Below are positions 6,571 to 14,145 of a stretch of DNA of 14,145 nucleotides, one piece after another. The notes beneath the pieces were generated by a model. The model worked only from the letters and a program-made list of their open reading frames with translations. It did no database searches and was not told the origin of the DNA. The stretch comes from CAKSKB01 sp034186235 (GTDB lineage Bacteria > Bacillota > Clostridia > HGM11514), in assembly GCA_034186235.1 (NCBI GenBank), contig JAXGBA010000171.1, positions 1 to 14,145 of the forward strand, read 5' to 3'. Position numbers and translations under genes: made by a program. Each line of letters begins with the position of its first letter. Positions within the stretch are counted from its first letter, which is position 1.

Positions 6571-7404
6571 ATGAATGTGTTTTTTGACAAGTGCTCCGCT
6601 GCGGTTGATTTTGCGGCGGAAACCAAGGCTTTCGGTATATACCATTCTACCGAGAATAATCCCAATCTTAATATCCACACTCATGAATGCTGCGAACTTT
6701 TGCTGTGCATAAGGGGCGGCAATAATTTTCTGATTGACGATAAAATATACAAAGCTGAAGATAATGACCTTTTCGTTATAAATCAGTTTGAGGCACACAA
6801 AATAACTCTTTGCGGCGAGGTTGAGCGGTATACGGTGCAGATTCACCCGGAGTTTTTGTTTTCAAATTCTACCGGTGAAACAGATCTTTCGCACTGCTTT
6901 TATTCGCGCGGAGAGAATTATTCAAACCGAGTTCCGCTGAAGCAGGACGAAGCGGACGCTCTTGCAAATATTCTTTCGGATATAAAGAACTGCACCGGTT
7001 ACGGTGAGGATATTCTTAAAAATATATACATGATTCGTCTGCTGGTGCTTGTAAACCGCTTTTTTAAGGACAATCATCCCGCGGCAGCTGTCGGCGCAAG
7101 CCGCCTTTCAGAGGCGGTTATGTATATAAACCGACACTTGTCGGATGAACTGACGCTTGATATGATTGCAAAAAATTCGTATATGTCGGTAAACGGTCTT
7201 TGCAGAGTTTTTAAAGAATCTCTCGGTACAACCGTGATGAAGTATATTATCGGCAAACGCATATCGCAGGCAAAAAAATATCTCAAAAGCGGTAAAAGCG
7301 TTTCCGAAACGGCGTTTTTATGCGGATTTCACGATTATTCTAACTTTATAAGAACATTTACAAAAACCGTCGGGTGTTCTCCCGGCAAATACAAGAGAAA
7401 ATAG
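6571..7404 (+). CDS. AraC-family transcriptional regulator
   Basis: Protein of 277 residues with the usual two-domain layout. The N-terminal part (about 1-160) looks like a cupin sensor: HTHECCELLLCIRGGNNF is followed by the turn FVINQFEAH. The C-terminal part (about 178-277) is the AraC DNA-binding domain with two helix-turn-helix units. The first covers LTLDMIAKNSYMSVNGLCRVFK. The second ends in the family signature, here AFLCGFHDYSNFIRTFTKTVGCSPGKYK. Such regulators usually bind a small sugar-like effector and activate a neighbouring operon. The GH127-type gene begins 14 bases after the stop and is the likely target as well as operon partner. The GGGA before ATG 6571 is a weak ribosome site. 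I see no strong promoter of its own, so it may rely on read-through from upstream or on an activator-dependent promoter. Confidence 0.88.
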   Translation: MNVFFDKCSAAVDFAAETKAFGIYHSTENNPNLNIHTHECCELLLCIRGGNNFLIDDKIYKAEDNDLFVINQFEAHKITLCGEVERYTVQIHPEFLFSNSTGETDLSHCFYSRGENYSNRVPLKQDEADALANILSDIKNCTGYGEDILKNIYMIRLLVLVNRFFKDNHPAAAVGASRLSEAVMYINRHLSDELTLDMIAKNSYMSVNGLCRVFKESLGTTVMKYIIGKRISQAKKYLKSGKSVSETAFLCGFHDYSNFIRTFTKTVGCSPGKYKRK

Positions 7405-7418
7405 AGGAGATTTGTTAT

Positions 7419-9347
7419 ATGGATTTAAGGAAAGTTAACTATCCGGACTTTTCAACCGATACATTTGAGTTTTCGGATGCCAAGTCCGATTATTCCGGTT
7501 TTGTTCGGGAATATATTGATTTTATTAAGGAATTTGACCTCAAAGACCCCCTTATATGGCAGCGCTTTGTTGAGCAGTACAGAAGAAGGCTCGATACCGA
7601 TGATTGCGGCTGGAGGGGCGAATACTGGGGTAAAATGATGCGCGGCGGAAGCTTTATGTACCGCTGCACCGGCGATGATGAACTCTATAATGCGCTTGAA
7701 GCTACGGTTCTCGATATGCTTACGGTTGACAGGATTGACGGTTCTGTTACGACTTATAATAAGGAGCGCAGATTTATCGGCTGGGATATATGGTCGAGAA
7801 AATATGTTCTTCTCGGGATGCAGTATTTCCTTGAAATATGCAAAAGCGATGAGCTTATTGAAACCATAATTAAATTCATATCCGCAATGGTTGATGACAT
7901 TATGCAGCATATAGGCGAGGATAAAATTAGGATTACCGATGCCACAAACCATTGGAAAGGCATGAATTCATCTTCTCTTTTAGAACCCGTTGTAAGGCTT
8001 TATAATCTTACAAAAGATCAGAAATATTTTGATTTTGCAAAATATATTGTTGACTGCGGCGGAATGTCGGTCATCAATATGTTTGAACTTGCGTATAAAG
8101 ATGAACTTTGCCCGTATCAGTATCCGGCAACAAAGGCTTATGAAATGACCTCATGCTTTGAAGGTCTGCTCGAATATTACAGAATTACAAAAGAAGAAAA
8201 ATATAAAACCGCAGTAATCAATTTTGCCAACAAAATTCTCGAAACCGACTATACCGTAATCGGAAGCTGCGGCTGTACACATGAACTTTTTGACCATTCG
8301 GCGGTTCGCCAGGCAAGTGACCATATCGGAATGACCATGCAGGAAACCTGCGTAACCGTTACGCTGATGAAGTTTTTTGCAAAGCTTAATATGCTTACCG
8401 GAGAAAGCAAGTTTATGGATGCGTTTGAGCAGTCGTTTTATAATGCGTATCTCGGTTCGGTTAACAACGAACATCGAATTTCAAAAGAGCTTTATGAGGT
8501 ATGGCCGGATGCCGTTCATGAACCGCTTCCGTTTGATTCGTACAGTCCTCTTACCCCCGGGAACAGAGGAATCGGTACCGGCGGAAGAAAACTTATGCAT
8601 GATAATCATTATTACGGTTGCTGTGCTTGTATAGGCGCAGCCGGAATTGCAATGCTTTCGATGTATAATCTCGAAAGAGCGAAAGACGGATATGTGCTGA
8701 ATTTCTACATAAACGGCACTGAAACCGCTGACGGTATCACGGTTAAAACGGACACCGAATATCCGAAGCACGGTACGGTCAATATAACTTTAAGCGGAGC
8801 TTTAGGCAAAAAGTTTGCGTTTTATATGAGAAATCCGGAATGGAGCAGAAAAACTGTAATTTCGGTTAACGGCGACAGCATGGCGCTCAATACCTCGGGC
8901 GGTTACATAAGGCTTGAAAGGAACTGGTCTGAAGGCGATATTATAACTTTGGAATTTGACATGAGAACAGAGGTTATTTATCCCATTCATTACGGTACTC
9001 AGATTCTCATGAATGATGTTGCATGGGGACAGAACCATGTTAATCCTTCGTTTGACCGTGAAGATGAAAATGCAAAGCGCAGAATTGCATTGAAACGCGG
9101 ACCTGTTATGCTGGCGGTTGAAAATAGGCTCGGGAAGTCCGTTGACGGTGTGTTTGATGTTAAAATAAACGAGCATAACTATGTTGATGTCAGATTTCCG
9201 GATAAGGACAAAGCCCCTTATAAGCATATAGTGGAGCTTGAAATCCCCGATAACACAGGCGGACACTTTACGGTTACGGATTATTCATCAGCCGGCAAAA
9301 CTTGGGATGATGACAGCCGTATGGCAGTTTGGTTTTTTAATAAATAA
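7419..9347 (+). CDS. GHMP-independent glycan hydrolase: GH127 (DUF1680) beta-L-arabinofuranosidase-like
   Basis: Protein of 642 residues, typical length for GH127/DUF1680, whose characterised members include the zinc-dependent beta-L-arabinofuranosidase HypBA1. The N-terminal two thirds form an alpha/alpha barrel with repeated Trp/Tyr-rich helices, and the rest is beta-rich. Key residues are visible. E309 and C311 in QETC match two zinc ligands. C401 and C402 in GCCACIG match the Cys-Cys pair that supplies the nucleophile and a ligand. E289 in THELF is a plausible acid/base. The motif after the Cys pair is CCACIG rather than the common CCPP-N, so this is a divergent member with uncertain substrate. 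There is no signal peptide, so it should act in the cytoplasm on imported oligosaccharides. AGAGGAGA at 7403-7410, overlapping the araC stop, supports ATG 7419 over an upstream in-frame start at 7374. It is likely regulated by that AraC-type protein. Confidence 0.82.
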   Translation: MDLRKVNYPDFSTDTFEFSDAKSDYSGFVREYIDFIKEFDLKDPLIWQRFVEQYRRRLDTDDCGWRGEYWGKMMRGGSFMYRCTGDDELYNALEATVLDMLTVDRIDGSVTTYNKERRFIGWDIWSRKYVLLGMQYFLEICKSDELIETIIKFISAMVDDIMQHIGEDKIRITDATNHWKGMNSSSLLEPVVRLYNLTKDQKYFDFAKYIVDCGGMSVINMFELAYKDELCPYQYPATKAYEMTSCFEGLLEYYRITKEEKYKTAVINFANKILETDYTVIGSCGCTHELFDHSAVRQASDHIGMTMQETCVTVTLMKFFAKLNMLTGESKFMDAFEQSFYNAYLGSVNNEHRISKELYEVWPDAVHEPLPFDSYSPLTPGNRGIGTGGRKLMHDNHYYGCCACIGAAGIAMLSMYNLERAKDGYVLNFYINGTETADGITVKTDTEYPKHGTVNITLSGALGKKFAFYMRNPEWSRKTVISVNGDSMALNTSGGYIRLERNWSEGDIITLEFDMRTEVIYPIHYGTQILMNDVAWGQNHVNPSFDREDENAKRRIALKRGPVMLAVENRLGKSVDGVFDVKINEHNYVDVRFPDKDKAPYKHIVELEIPDNTGGHFTVTDYSSAGKTWDDDSRMAVWFFNK

Positions 9348-9354
9348 AGATTAG

Positions 9355-9385
9355 GCGGCGCACAAGGGAAACCCTTGTGCGCCGC
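9355..9385. terminator. Bidirectional intrinsic terminator between convergent genes
   Basis: A 14-base perfect stem: GCGGCGCACAAGGG (9355-9368) pairs with CCCTTGTGCGCCGC (9372-9385) around an AAA loop. On the + strand it is followed by a T-rich stretch (TTATTTTTATT). Read on the - strand it is followed by TTTATTTATTA-type sequence. It sits between the stop of the GH127-like gene and the stop of the convergent peptidase gene, so it can serve both. Confidence 0.9.
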
Positions 9386-9395
9386 ACCGTTATTT

Positions 9396-11570
9396 TTATT
9401 CGTAATAATTTATATACAGCATTGAAATCAGCGTTGCGGCTTCTGCCCGGGTAACATTATCTTTCGGGTGGAAGCTGCCGTCTTCATAACCGGCAACGAT
9501 TTCGTTTTCCTCAGCCCAGGAAACCGCCTTTGATGCCCATGTGGAAACATTTTCAGCATCGGAGAATTTGACAAAGCCGTCAGACGAGGGGGAGCCGGCA
9601 AAGCGGTATATAAAGCAAACAACCTGTTCTCTTGTGAGCGGCAGCTCTCCGCCAAACTCGGTATCGTCAACTCCGGCGGCTATGCCTTTTTCGGCTGCCC
9701 ATGAAACAAATTTGTTGTCAATATCGGCAAACGGTGTAGCGGAGCTTTCAATACCGTGGATGTCGTCCTCCATCTTACCGAGAGCGGTAACAAAGGTTTC
9801 TCTTGTTGCATTGCTGTTCGGTGAAAATCTGTCGCCCGAAAGCCCTTCCATATAGTTGCGGGTAAGAATAACATTGGGGTAAAACCAGTCATTATCGTTT
9901 ACATCGTCATATCCGATACCGGCAAAATCTTTTACGAATTTTGAAATTTTCTTAAATGTGTTTTCGTCAAAAACATCATCAAATCCGCAGGCTTCAAGCG
10001 ATGATTTGAACTCTTTATGGTCGCCGAGAGCAGATAACTTCATATATCTGTCAATTGCGGCTTTGCGGTTTTCCTGCGACTCGTTCATAATGTCAAGTGC
10101 AGCCATTGCCGAAACGCCGTAGCTTATATAATACATCGGCGCTTCAAAATTGTGGTTAACAAGAACCCATGTATATCCGCCGTTTTGGTCGCAGCCGTAA
10201 AGATTGTCAACATTATATTTTACGCAAAGCTGCTTAAAGAGTGAGTTGCATTTGTCAACGGTGATTTTATCGTCTTTGTAAACCGCCTCCTGCCATTCCG
10301 AAAAGAGCGCTGCGTCAACAATAGATGCGGTCATGCTGTAAACAGAGCTTATTTTTTTGCTTCTTCCGCTGTTTCCGTAAAGCTTTCCGTAATAATCATA
10401 GAACAGAACTTCAAGCCCCTGTGACTGAATTTCAGCAATATCGAGATTCGATTCTCTGTTTTCGTTCTCCAGTGCATTGCTTTCGCTGTAAAACGGGTCA
10501 AAAAACTCTGCTGTATAGTGCCCGTATTCATGCACGAGGGTGGACTGAACATTGTAGCCGTCCGGGTTTATAAATATAAACGGAACATTAAAATGGTCAA
10601 GGTATGCCGTATAGCAACCGCTTTGCTTTTTGTCGGATTTTTTCATATCATAAAGCCCGTGACCGGTCATATAGTCAAATGCTTTTGTCAGCTCGGGATT
10701 TATTTTTTCAAGATAAACCCTTGTATCATCAAGAATCTGTCTGTCGGTTCTGGTTTCTTCATAGTCTGTTGATATTAAATAATCAGCAGTGCCTAATTCT
10801 TCTATGAGCGGAGAGATGTATTTTTGAGTATTATTGTAAAATCCTTTCCTATCGGCGTCTCCGTAATCCTTGTAGTAGATTTCTGCATAGGCATAATCGG
10901 CGTAATTGTCATAGCCGTGCTCCTTTGCTATTTCGTTGCGCTTTTGGACCATCTGCACAAAGATATTGCCGACTTTTTTTGTCATATTTTTCAGATACTC
11001 AACATATTCATCATAGCTTTTAAAGTCAGGCATTTCTTTCTGCGAGTTGTGATATTCTTCGGTCAGCGCATTGATTTCCTTAAGTAGCCTGTATTCGTTT
11101 TCCGTCGGCATTTCTGCGATGTATTCCTCCAGCTCGGCTTCTGTCATGCGGCTCCAGATTAAAAGCTCGGATTTATATTTGTCAGTTTCCGCCATACCCT
11201 TGATTATTTTGTTCAGAATATCATATGAATCAACACAGCAGTTGTAAACCTTCGTTGAATACGCATTGTTTTCCGCAGAGTTGTTAATCGAAGCTTTGAG
11301 CGAAGCTATCTGCTGTTCGGTATTCTGCGGAAACTCATCTGTGTATTTGTTCAGAATTTCAAATATCTTTACTGCACTTTCCTGCTTTTCAAAAAGCTCC
11401 AGAGCGGTGTTGAAATCACTTCTTATTTCATCAATGTCGACACTGTATTGCAGTATTTCTTCAAATGTTTCTCCGCCCTTTTTGGATTCGGTATAATACT
11501 GCGCTGAAACCGATGAAAAACTGAAAGCTATTACAAGTGTTAAAATGAATGCGGTAAAGCGTTTTTTCAT
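9396..11570 (-). CDS. Secreted M3-type metallopeptidase with three C-terminal SLH repeats
   Basis: Protein of 724 residues. Residues 1 to about 23 form a signal peptide ending VSA/Q. The large helical region that follows carries the zinc motif HEYGH (H347, E348, H351), with E380 in DIAEIQSQG as third ligand. This matches the M3 (thimet oligopeptidase/oligoendopeptidase F) pattern, where the late motif is E-x-P/I-SQ. From about residue 556 to the end there are three SLH repeats. The TRAE-like positions read ATRET, LTREQ and VTRAE, and the first repeat is the most degenerate. SLH domains hold proteins to secondary cell-wall polysaccharide, so this peptidase should act on peptides at the cell surface. 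Most M3 enzymes are cytoplasmic, so this layout is unusual. AGAAAGGA at 11579-11586 precedes ATG 11570; the in-frame TTG 11588 overlaps the upstream stop and lacks a ribosome site. It starts 14 bases after the beta-helix gene and shares its transcript. Confidence 0.88.
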   Translation of the reverse strand: MKKRFTAFILTLVIAFSFSSVSAQYYTESKKGGETFEEILQYSVDIDEIRSDFNTALELFEKQESAVKIFEILNKYTDEFPQNTEQQIASLKASINNSAENNAYSTKVYNCCVDSYDILNKIIKGMAETDKYKSELLIWSRMTEAELEEYIAEMPTENEYRLLKEINALTEEYHNSQKEMPDFKSYDEYVEYLKNMTKKVGNIFVQMVQKRNEIAKEHGYDNYADYAYAEIYYKDYGDADRKGFYNNTQKYISPLIEELGTADYLISTDYEETRTDRQILDDTRVYLEKINPELTKAFDYMTGHGLYDMKKSDKKQSGCYTAYLDHFNVPFIFINPDGYNVQSTLVHEYGHYTAEFFDPFYSESNALENENRESNLDIAEIQSQGLEVLFYDYYGKLYGNSGRSKKISSVYSMTASIVDAALFSEWQEAVYKDDKITVDKCNSLFKQLCVKYNVDNLYGCDQNGGYTWVLVNHNFEAPMYYISYGVSAMAALDIMNESQENRKAAIDRYMKLSALGDHKEFKSSLEACGFDDVFDENTFKKISKFVKDFAGIGYDDVNDNDWFYPNVILTRNYMEGLSGDRFSPNSNATRETFVTALGKMEDDIHGIESSATPFADIDNKFVSWAAEKGIAAGVDDTEFGGELPLTREQVVCFIYRFAGSPSSDGFVKFSDAENVSTWASKAVSWAEENEIVAGYEDGSFHPKDNVTRAEAATLISMLYINYYE

Positions 11571-11584
11571 GGAGTTATCCTTTC

Positions 11585-13666
11585 TCAATACAGACCGATT
11601 TTTGAAAAATCGGTAAGCTTAACATACACTTCTTCGTTGTCTATCTTTCTTATCGGGTCGACAACATATCTTAAATGCAAACCTTCAAAATCTTCTTTGC
11701 TGAATGCGGTGAAATCAAGATTTTCCGGGTTTTTGAACCATTTTTTCGGTTTCATTGGAAAGGCATTATTGTAAATCGTATTCGCTTCCCTGTAGTTGCC
11801 GGTAAACTGGTCATAAAGATAAGGATAGCGTTCACGCCAGATATCCGATGTAACATCAACACCGCTGATATCTTCTTCATCAGCCTTCATTCTGCGCATG
11901 AACAGTTCGCTTTGCCGTCCGAGAAATTCCTTTATGAAAAGATTGTTGGTGTAGTTGCCCGAGCGCAATGGGTTTGGGCACTCAACAAATATATTGTCGC
12001 AAACCGATGTCTGACCACCCCAATTCCAGAATATCGTTCCGAATGTAGCGTTGGGATGATGCTCATCGCTCTGAATAATTCTGTAAAAATAATTGCCCTG
12101 TATGAGATTGAAGCCTGCGCCGTCATCAAGATATATTGCGCATATTCCTCTCGGGTTCTCTTTTGAACCGTATATGTCATGTATGAAATTGAAGTTTATT
12201 TCATTGCCGACTTCGGAAGGGTCACGCCCCCAGTATATTGCGCCGGCGTCCGAAACCTCGGTTATTACATCGAATATTTCGTTGTAGTGGATTTTGTGGT
12301 CGTTTCCGTGAAGGTAAATCGCAAACCCGGGCATATCGTGGATTTTGCAGTGAGTGATTTTATTACCGACGCCCATTATGTTGACCCCGGCTTTATAGGT
12401 TTTGTCAAGACGGTTTGTGCGGTAAATATGGCAGTTATCAACATAATTTTCCGCAGGAATCAGCTTCTTGCGGTTTCCGCCGCAGAGAAGAACGCCGCCT
12501 GTTCCGGTATTGTAAATCTCACAGCCCTGTATGCCGTTGTTCTTTCCGCCTTCGTTGTCCCATGCGGCAAACTGATAAAGCATTTCATGCCATGAGCCGA
12601 CGATTTCCGGCACGCTTTTAGGTGTCCCGACGGATTCGTGCTGAATACCGTGCGCATCGTGCATACCCTCCGGCATAGCGGTTGCGCCCATTCCTATCTG
12701 AGCCGCCAGCATTCCGGCATTTCTTAATACGCAGTTTTTGATAAGGCAGTTTTCGGTATTGTCCATATAAATGCAGGTTCCGCGGGTGTTCTCAAATGTT
12801 ATGCCTTTAAATGCGATATTTGCGGTATTACGCAGCACAACCATAGGCGTATTAAGTACAGAAAGCTGCAAAAGTGCCGTGCTTAAATCAGTGCCGTCAA
12901 CAGGATAAAAATACAGCTTTTCGTGTACTTTATCAATGTAGTATTCGCCTTCGCAGCTGAGTTCCTCAAGCAAATTTATCGCATGCCATCTTGTGTGAGG
13001 TTTTGCAACAAATGAGTAAAGATGCGGCAGCGTGGTTGTTATCGTTTTGTTTTCGGTGTCTATTTTTGCCGCTTTGATTGTATCGTCCGCATATGATTCG
13101 CAGAAATATCCCGAAACATAAAAATCATCTGCAGCTTTCCAAAGGTCGCACCTCGGGTCATCGTATTTGAATGTGGCGGGGCGCATTGTGAAATCGGCAC
13201 TTTTCGGGTGCGAACCGGGATCTGTAACTTCTGTAATCGGAATATCCCCGGATTTGGGATATATCGGAACACGCTGCGCTTCCGAATTTATGTAAAACTC
13301 GTTAGCTGACGGAACATATGCGCGCCTGAAGCCACGACAGCCGTATTCCGTATAGTCGATTTTATAAGAAGAAAGATCAATTTCATATATATGTTTTCTT
13401 GAATCCGCTTCGATTATTCGTGACAGAATCTCTTCGTTATCGCATTTTTTGACAAGCGAATTTTTAATAATAATTCCGCCGTCGAAAAATACTTTTCCGT
13501 CTGCCTTGAATGTAACCGAATGGCCGAAGTTTTCGGTTATTCTGAGCGATTTTTTGAAGAAATATCTTCCCTCCGAAAGCACGACCGTAACATCATCATT
13601 GCAATTTTTGATTTCAACCAAAATATCGTCAAACGACATTTCGGGCGACATGGACAGTTTTTTCAT
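11585..13666 (-). CDS. Right-handed parallel beta-helix protein, GH141-like carbohydrate-active enzyme
   Basis: Protein of 693 residues. From about residue 280 to 560 it shows many short repeats of the PbH1 type (for example ANIAFKGITFENT, NCLIKNCVLRNAG, NGIQGCEIYNTG, NKITHCKIHDM, HKIHYNEIFDV, NEINFNFIHDI), the mark of a parallel beta-helix. Upstream, RWHAINLLEELSCEGEYYID and KLYFYPVDGTD resemble a segment common in GH141 and related beta-helix enzymes acting on plant or host glycans. Asp-rich turns (VSDAGAIYWGRD, IYLDDGAG) are candidate active-site residues, but I cannot assign catalysis. There is no signal peptide, so it is probably cytoplasmic, in contrast to its operon partner. AGGAG at 13674-13678 supports ATG 13666, driven by a perfect consensus promoter. 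Alternatives are a polysaccharide lyase or an epimerase-type beta-helix protein. Confidence 0.75.
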   Translation of the reverse strand: MKKLSMSPEMSFDDILVEIKNCNDDVTVVLSEGRYFFKKSLRITENFGHSVTFKADGKVFFDGGIIIKNSLVKKCDNEEILSRIIEADSRKHIYEIDLSSYKIDYTEYGCRGFRRAYVPSANEFYINSEAQRVPIYPKSGDIPITEVTDPGSHPKSADFTMRPATFKYDDPRCDLWKAADDFYVSGYFCESYADDTIKAAKIDTENKTITTTLPHLYSFVAKPHTRWHAINLLEELSCEGEYYIDKVHEKLYFYPVDGTDLSTALLQLSVLNTPMVVLRNTANIAFKGITFENTRGTCIYMDNTENCLIKNCVLRNAGMLAAQIGMGATAMPEGMHDAHGIQHESVGTPKSVPEIVGSWHEMLYQFAAWDNEGGKNNGIQGCEIYNTGTGGVLLCGGNRKKLIPAENYVDNCHIYRTNRLDKTYKAGVNIMGVGNKITHCKIHDMPGFAIYLHGNDHKIHYNEIFDVITEVSDAGAIYWGRDPSEVGNEINFNFIHDIYGSKENPRGICAIYLDDGAGFNLIQGNYFYRIIQSDEHHPNATFGTIFWNWGGQTSVCDNIFVECPNPLRSGNYTNNLFIKEFLGRQSELFMRRMKADEEDISGVDVTSDIWRERYPYLYDQFTGNYREANTIYNNAFPMKPKKWFKNPENLDFTAFSKEDFEGLHLRYVVDPIRKIDNEEVYVKLTDFSKIGLY

Positions 13667-13700
13667 AGTTTTGCTCCTGTGATTATAAGTTTATGCACTT

Positions 13701-13729
13701 ATTATAAAGCCGGTAGCGGTTTTTGTCAA
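13701..13729 (-). promoter_or_regulatory. Consensus sigma-A promoter for the beta-helix/peptidase operon
   Basis: On the - strand, TTGACA (13729-13724) and TATAAT (13706-13701) are both perfect and separated by exactly 17 bases. Transcription should start near 13694, giving a leader of about 28 bases before ATG 13666. The -35 box lies in the left arm of the palindrome at 13720-13746. Confidence 0.9.
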
Positions 13730-13746
13730 TAAATAATTGACAAAAA
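13720..13746. promoter_or_regulatory. 27-bp palindrome spanning both -35 boxes, candidate operator
   Basis: TTTTTGTCAAT (13720-13730) and ATTGACAAAAA (13736-13746) are perfect inverted arms of 11 bases around AAATA. Each arm contains one of the two divergent TTGACA boxes. Part of the symmetry follows from the two -35 boxes facing each other, but the match extends three bases or more beyond them on the outer side (TTT/AAA) and two on the inner side. A dimeric repressor bound here would block both promoters at once. No regulator for it can be named. Confidence 0.55.
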
Positions 13747-13765
13747 GTATAAATAAATATATAAT
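13737..13765 (+). promoter_or_regulatory. Consensus sigma-A promoter for the lipoprotein gene
   Basis: TTGACA (13737-13742) and TATAAT (13760-13765) are both perfect and separated by exactly 17 bases. The predicted start near 13772 leaves a very short leader of about 17 bases that begins almost at the ribosome site AAGGGGG (13773-13779). Confidence 0.9.
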
Positions 13766-13788
13766 ATATCGGAAGGGGGAAGATAATT

Positions 13789-14145
13789 ATGAAAAAATTT
13801 TTTCTGATTTTGTTATTGGCAGCTTTTCTTCTTTGTTCGTGCGGAAAAAGCGAAAAACCAATTGATATAAATTTTGAAAAACAGGCTGGTGAATATTATC
13901 TTTTTGATGATAATCCGGAGTATTTAAGACCGGAATACCGTGCAGACGGTGAAAACCCGTCCTCGATTGCGTGTTTTGATGAACTGGGGGAGGGTACATA
14001 CACGGTTTTTTCGTATCATCACAGAGGAACCTCCGCCGAAATCGATGAGGATTTATATTTTGATTTTCTTTTTTCGTCCGACGACGCAGTTGTGGAAATA
14101 GAAAATTTCTGTATGGATGTTAACTGGCAGTGGCACAAGGCGTGG
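13789..14145 (+). CDS. Putative lipoprotein, N-terminal part, function unknown
   Basis: The gene runs off the right edge with 119 codons visible and no stop. The start ATG 13789 follows AAGGGGG at a good distance and a perfect promoter. The N-terminus (MKKFFLILLLAAFLLCSCGKSEK) is a lipoprotein signal peptide with lipobox LCSC, C18 being the likely lipidated residue, so the protein is exported and membrane-anchored on the outer face. The remaining visible part is rich in Asp, Glu, Tyr and Phe, with no motif I recognise. It is transcribed away from the beta-helix/peptidase operon from a shared control region, which suggests joint regulation. A solute-binding role is possible but is not shown by the sequence. 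Confidence 0.78.
   Translation, partial: MKKFFLILLLAAFLLCSCGKSEKPIDINFEKQAGEYYLFDDNPEYLRPEYRADGENPSSIACFDELGEGTYTVFSYHHRGTSAEIDEDLYFDFLFSSDDAVVEIENFCMDVNWQWHKAW

Noticed and set aside
7374..7418. Upstream in-frame start for the GH127-like gene
   Set aside because: Overlaps the conserved end of the AraC domain and lacks a ribosome site, whereas ATG 7419 has AGAGGAGA at a good distance.
11675..12595. Open frames on the + strand opposite the beta-helix gene
   Set aside because: They overlap each other and the well-supported - strand gene, and show no motif or ribosome site.
1..14145. CRISPR arrays, tRNA genes, insertion sequences, phage genes
   Set aside because: No regularly spaced repeats, no tRNA-like cloverleaf ends and no transposase or integrase motifs were found by reading the sequence and frames.

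Overview
The window looks like a chromosomal segment of an uncultured or little-studied low-GC Gram-positive bacterium of the class Clostridia. The signs are strong purine-rich Shine-Dalgarno sites, textbook sigma-A promoters (TTGACA-17-TATAAT), an SLH-anchored secreted peptidase and a clostridial-type RNase Z. I cannot name the species. I see no rRNA, tRNA, CRISPR array, transposase or phage gene. All intergenic gaps are short (the longest, 13667-13788, is 122 bases).

Region 1 (2-5583, + strand) is a tightly packed gene series. It opens with the AT-rich C-terminal tail of an acyltransferase-3-type membrane protein. Next come a Pol-beta-fold nucleotidyltransferase (PF14907-like), a GHMP sugar kinase whose first motif resembles galacturonokinase more than ordinary galactokinase, and a sugar-1-phosphate nucleotidyltransferase. 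The last two form a plausible two-step sugar activation pair (sugar to sugar-1-P to NDP-sugar). With the acyltransferase upstream, this suggests the end of a surface-glycan locus. The same series continues into RNase Z and the CCA-adding enzyme, the two enzymes that finish tRNA 3' ends, 7 bases apart.

Region 2 (5573-6551, + strand) is a single gene with its own promoter, which overlaps the end of cca. It encodes an unrecognised exported protein with a signal peptide, Ser/Lys-rich linker, one membrane helix and a charged cytoplasmic coiled-coil tail. A 14-bp perfect hairpin follows.

Region 3 (6571-9347, + strand) is an AraC-type regulator followed 14 bases later by a divergent GH127 (DUF1680) family protein of the beta-L-arabinofuranosidase type. 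A strong bidirectional hairpin terminator at 9355-9385 separates it from convergent genes.

Region 4 (9396-13666, - strand) is a two-gene operon. The first gene encodes a cytoplasmic right-handed beta-helix protein resembling GH141-type carbohydrate-active enzymes. The second encodes a secreted M3-type metallopeptidase with three C-terminal SLH repeats.

Region 5 (13667-14145) is a remarkable divergent promoter. Two perfect consensus sigma-A promoters stand back to back, with their -35 boxes inside one 27-bp perfect palindrome. One fires into the beta-helix/peptidase operon and the other into a lipoprotein gene cut by the window edge.

Overall the window joins sugar activation, tRNA 3' maturation and plant- or host-glycan processing genes. 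The combination of a galacturonokinase-like kinase, GH127 and a GH141-like protein hints at use of a pectin-like glycan, but no transporter or polysaccharide lyase is present to confirm it.
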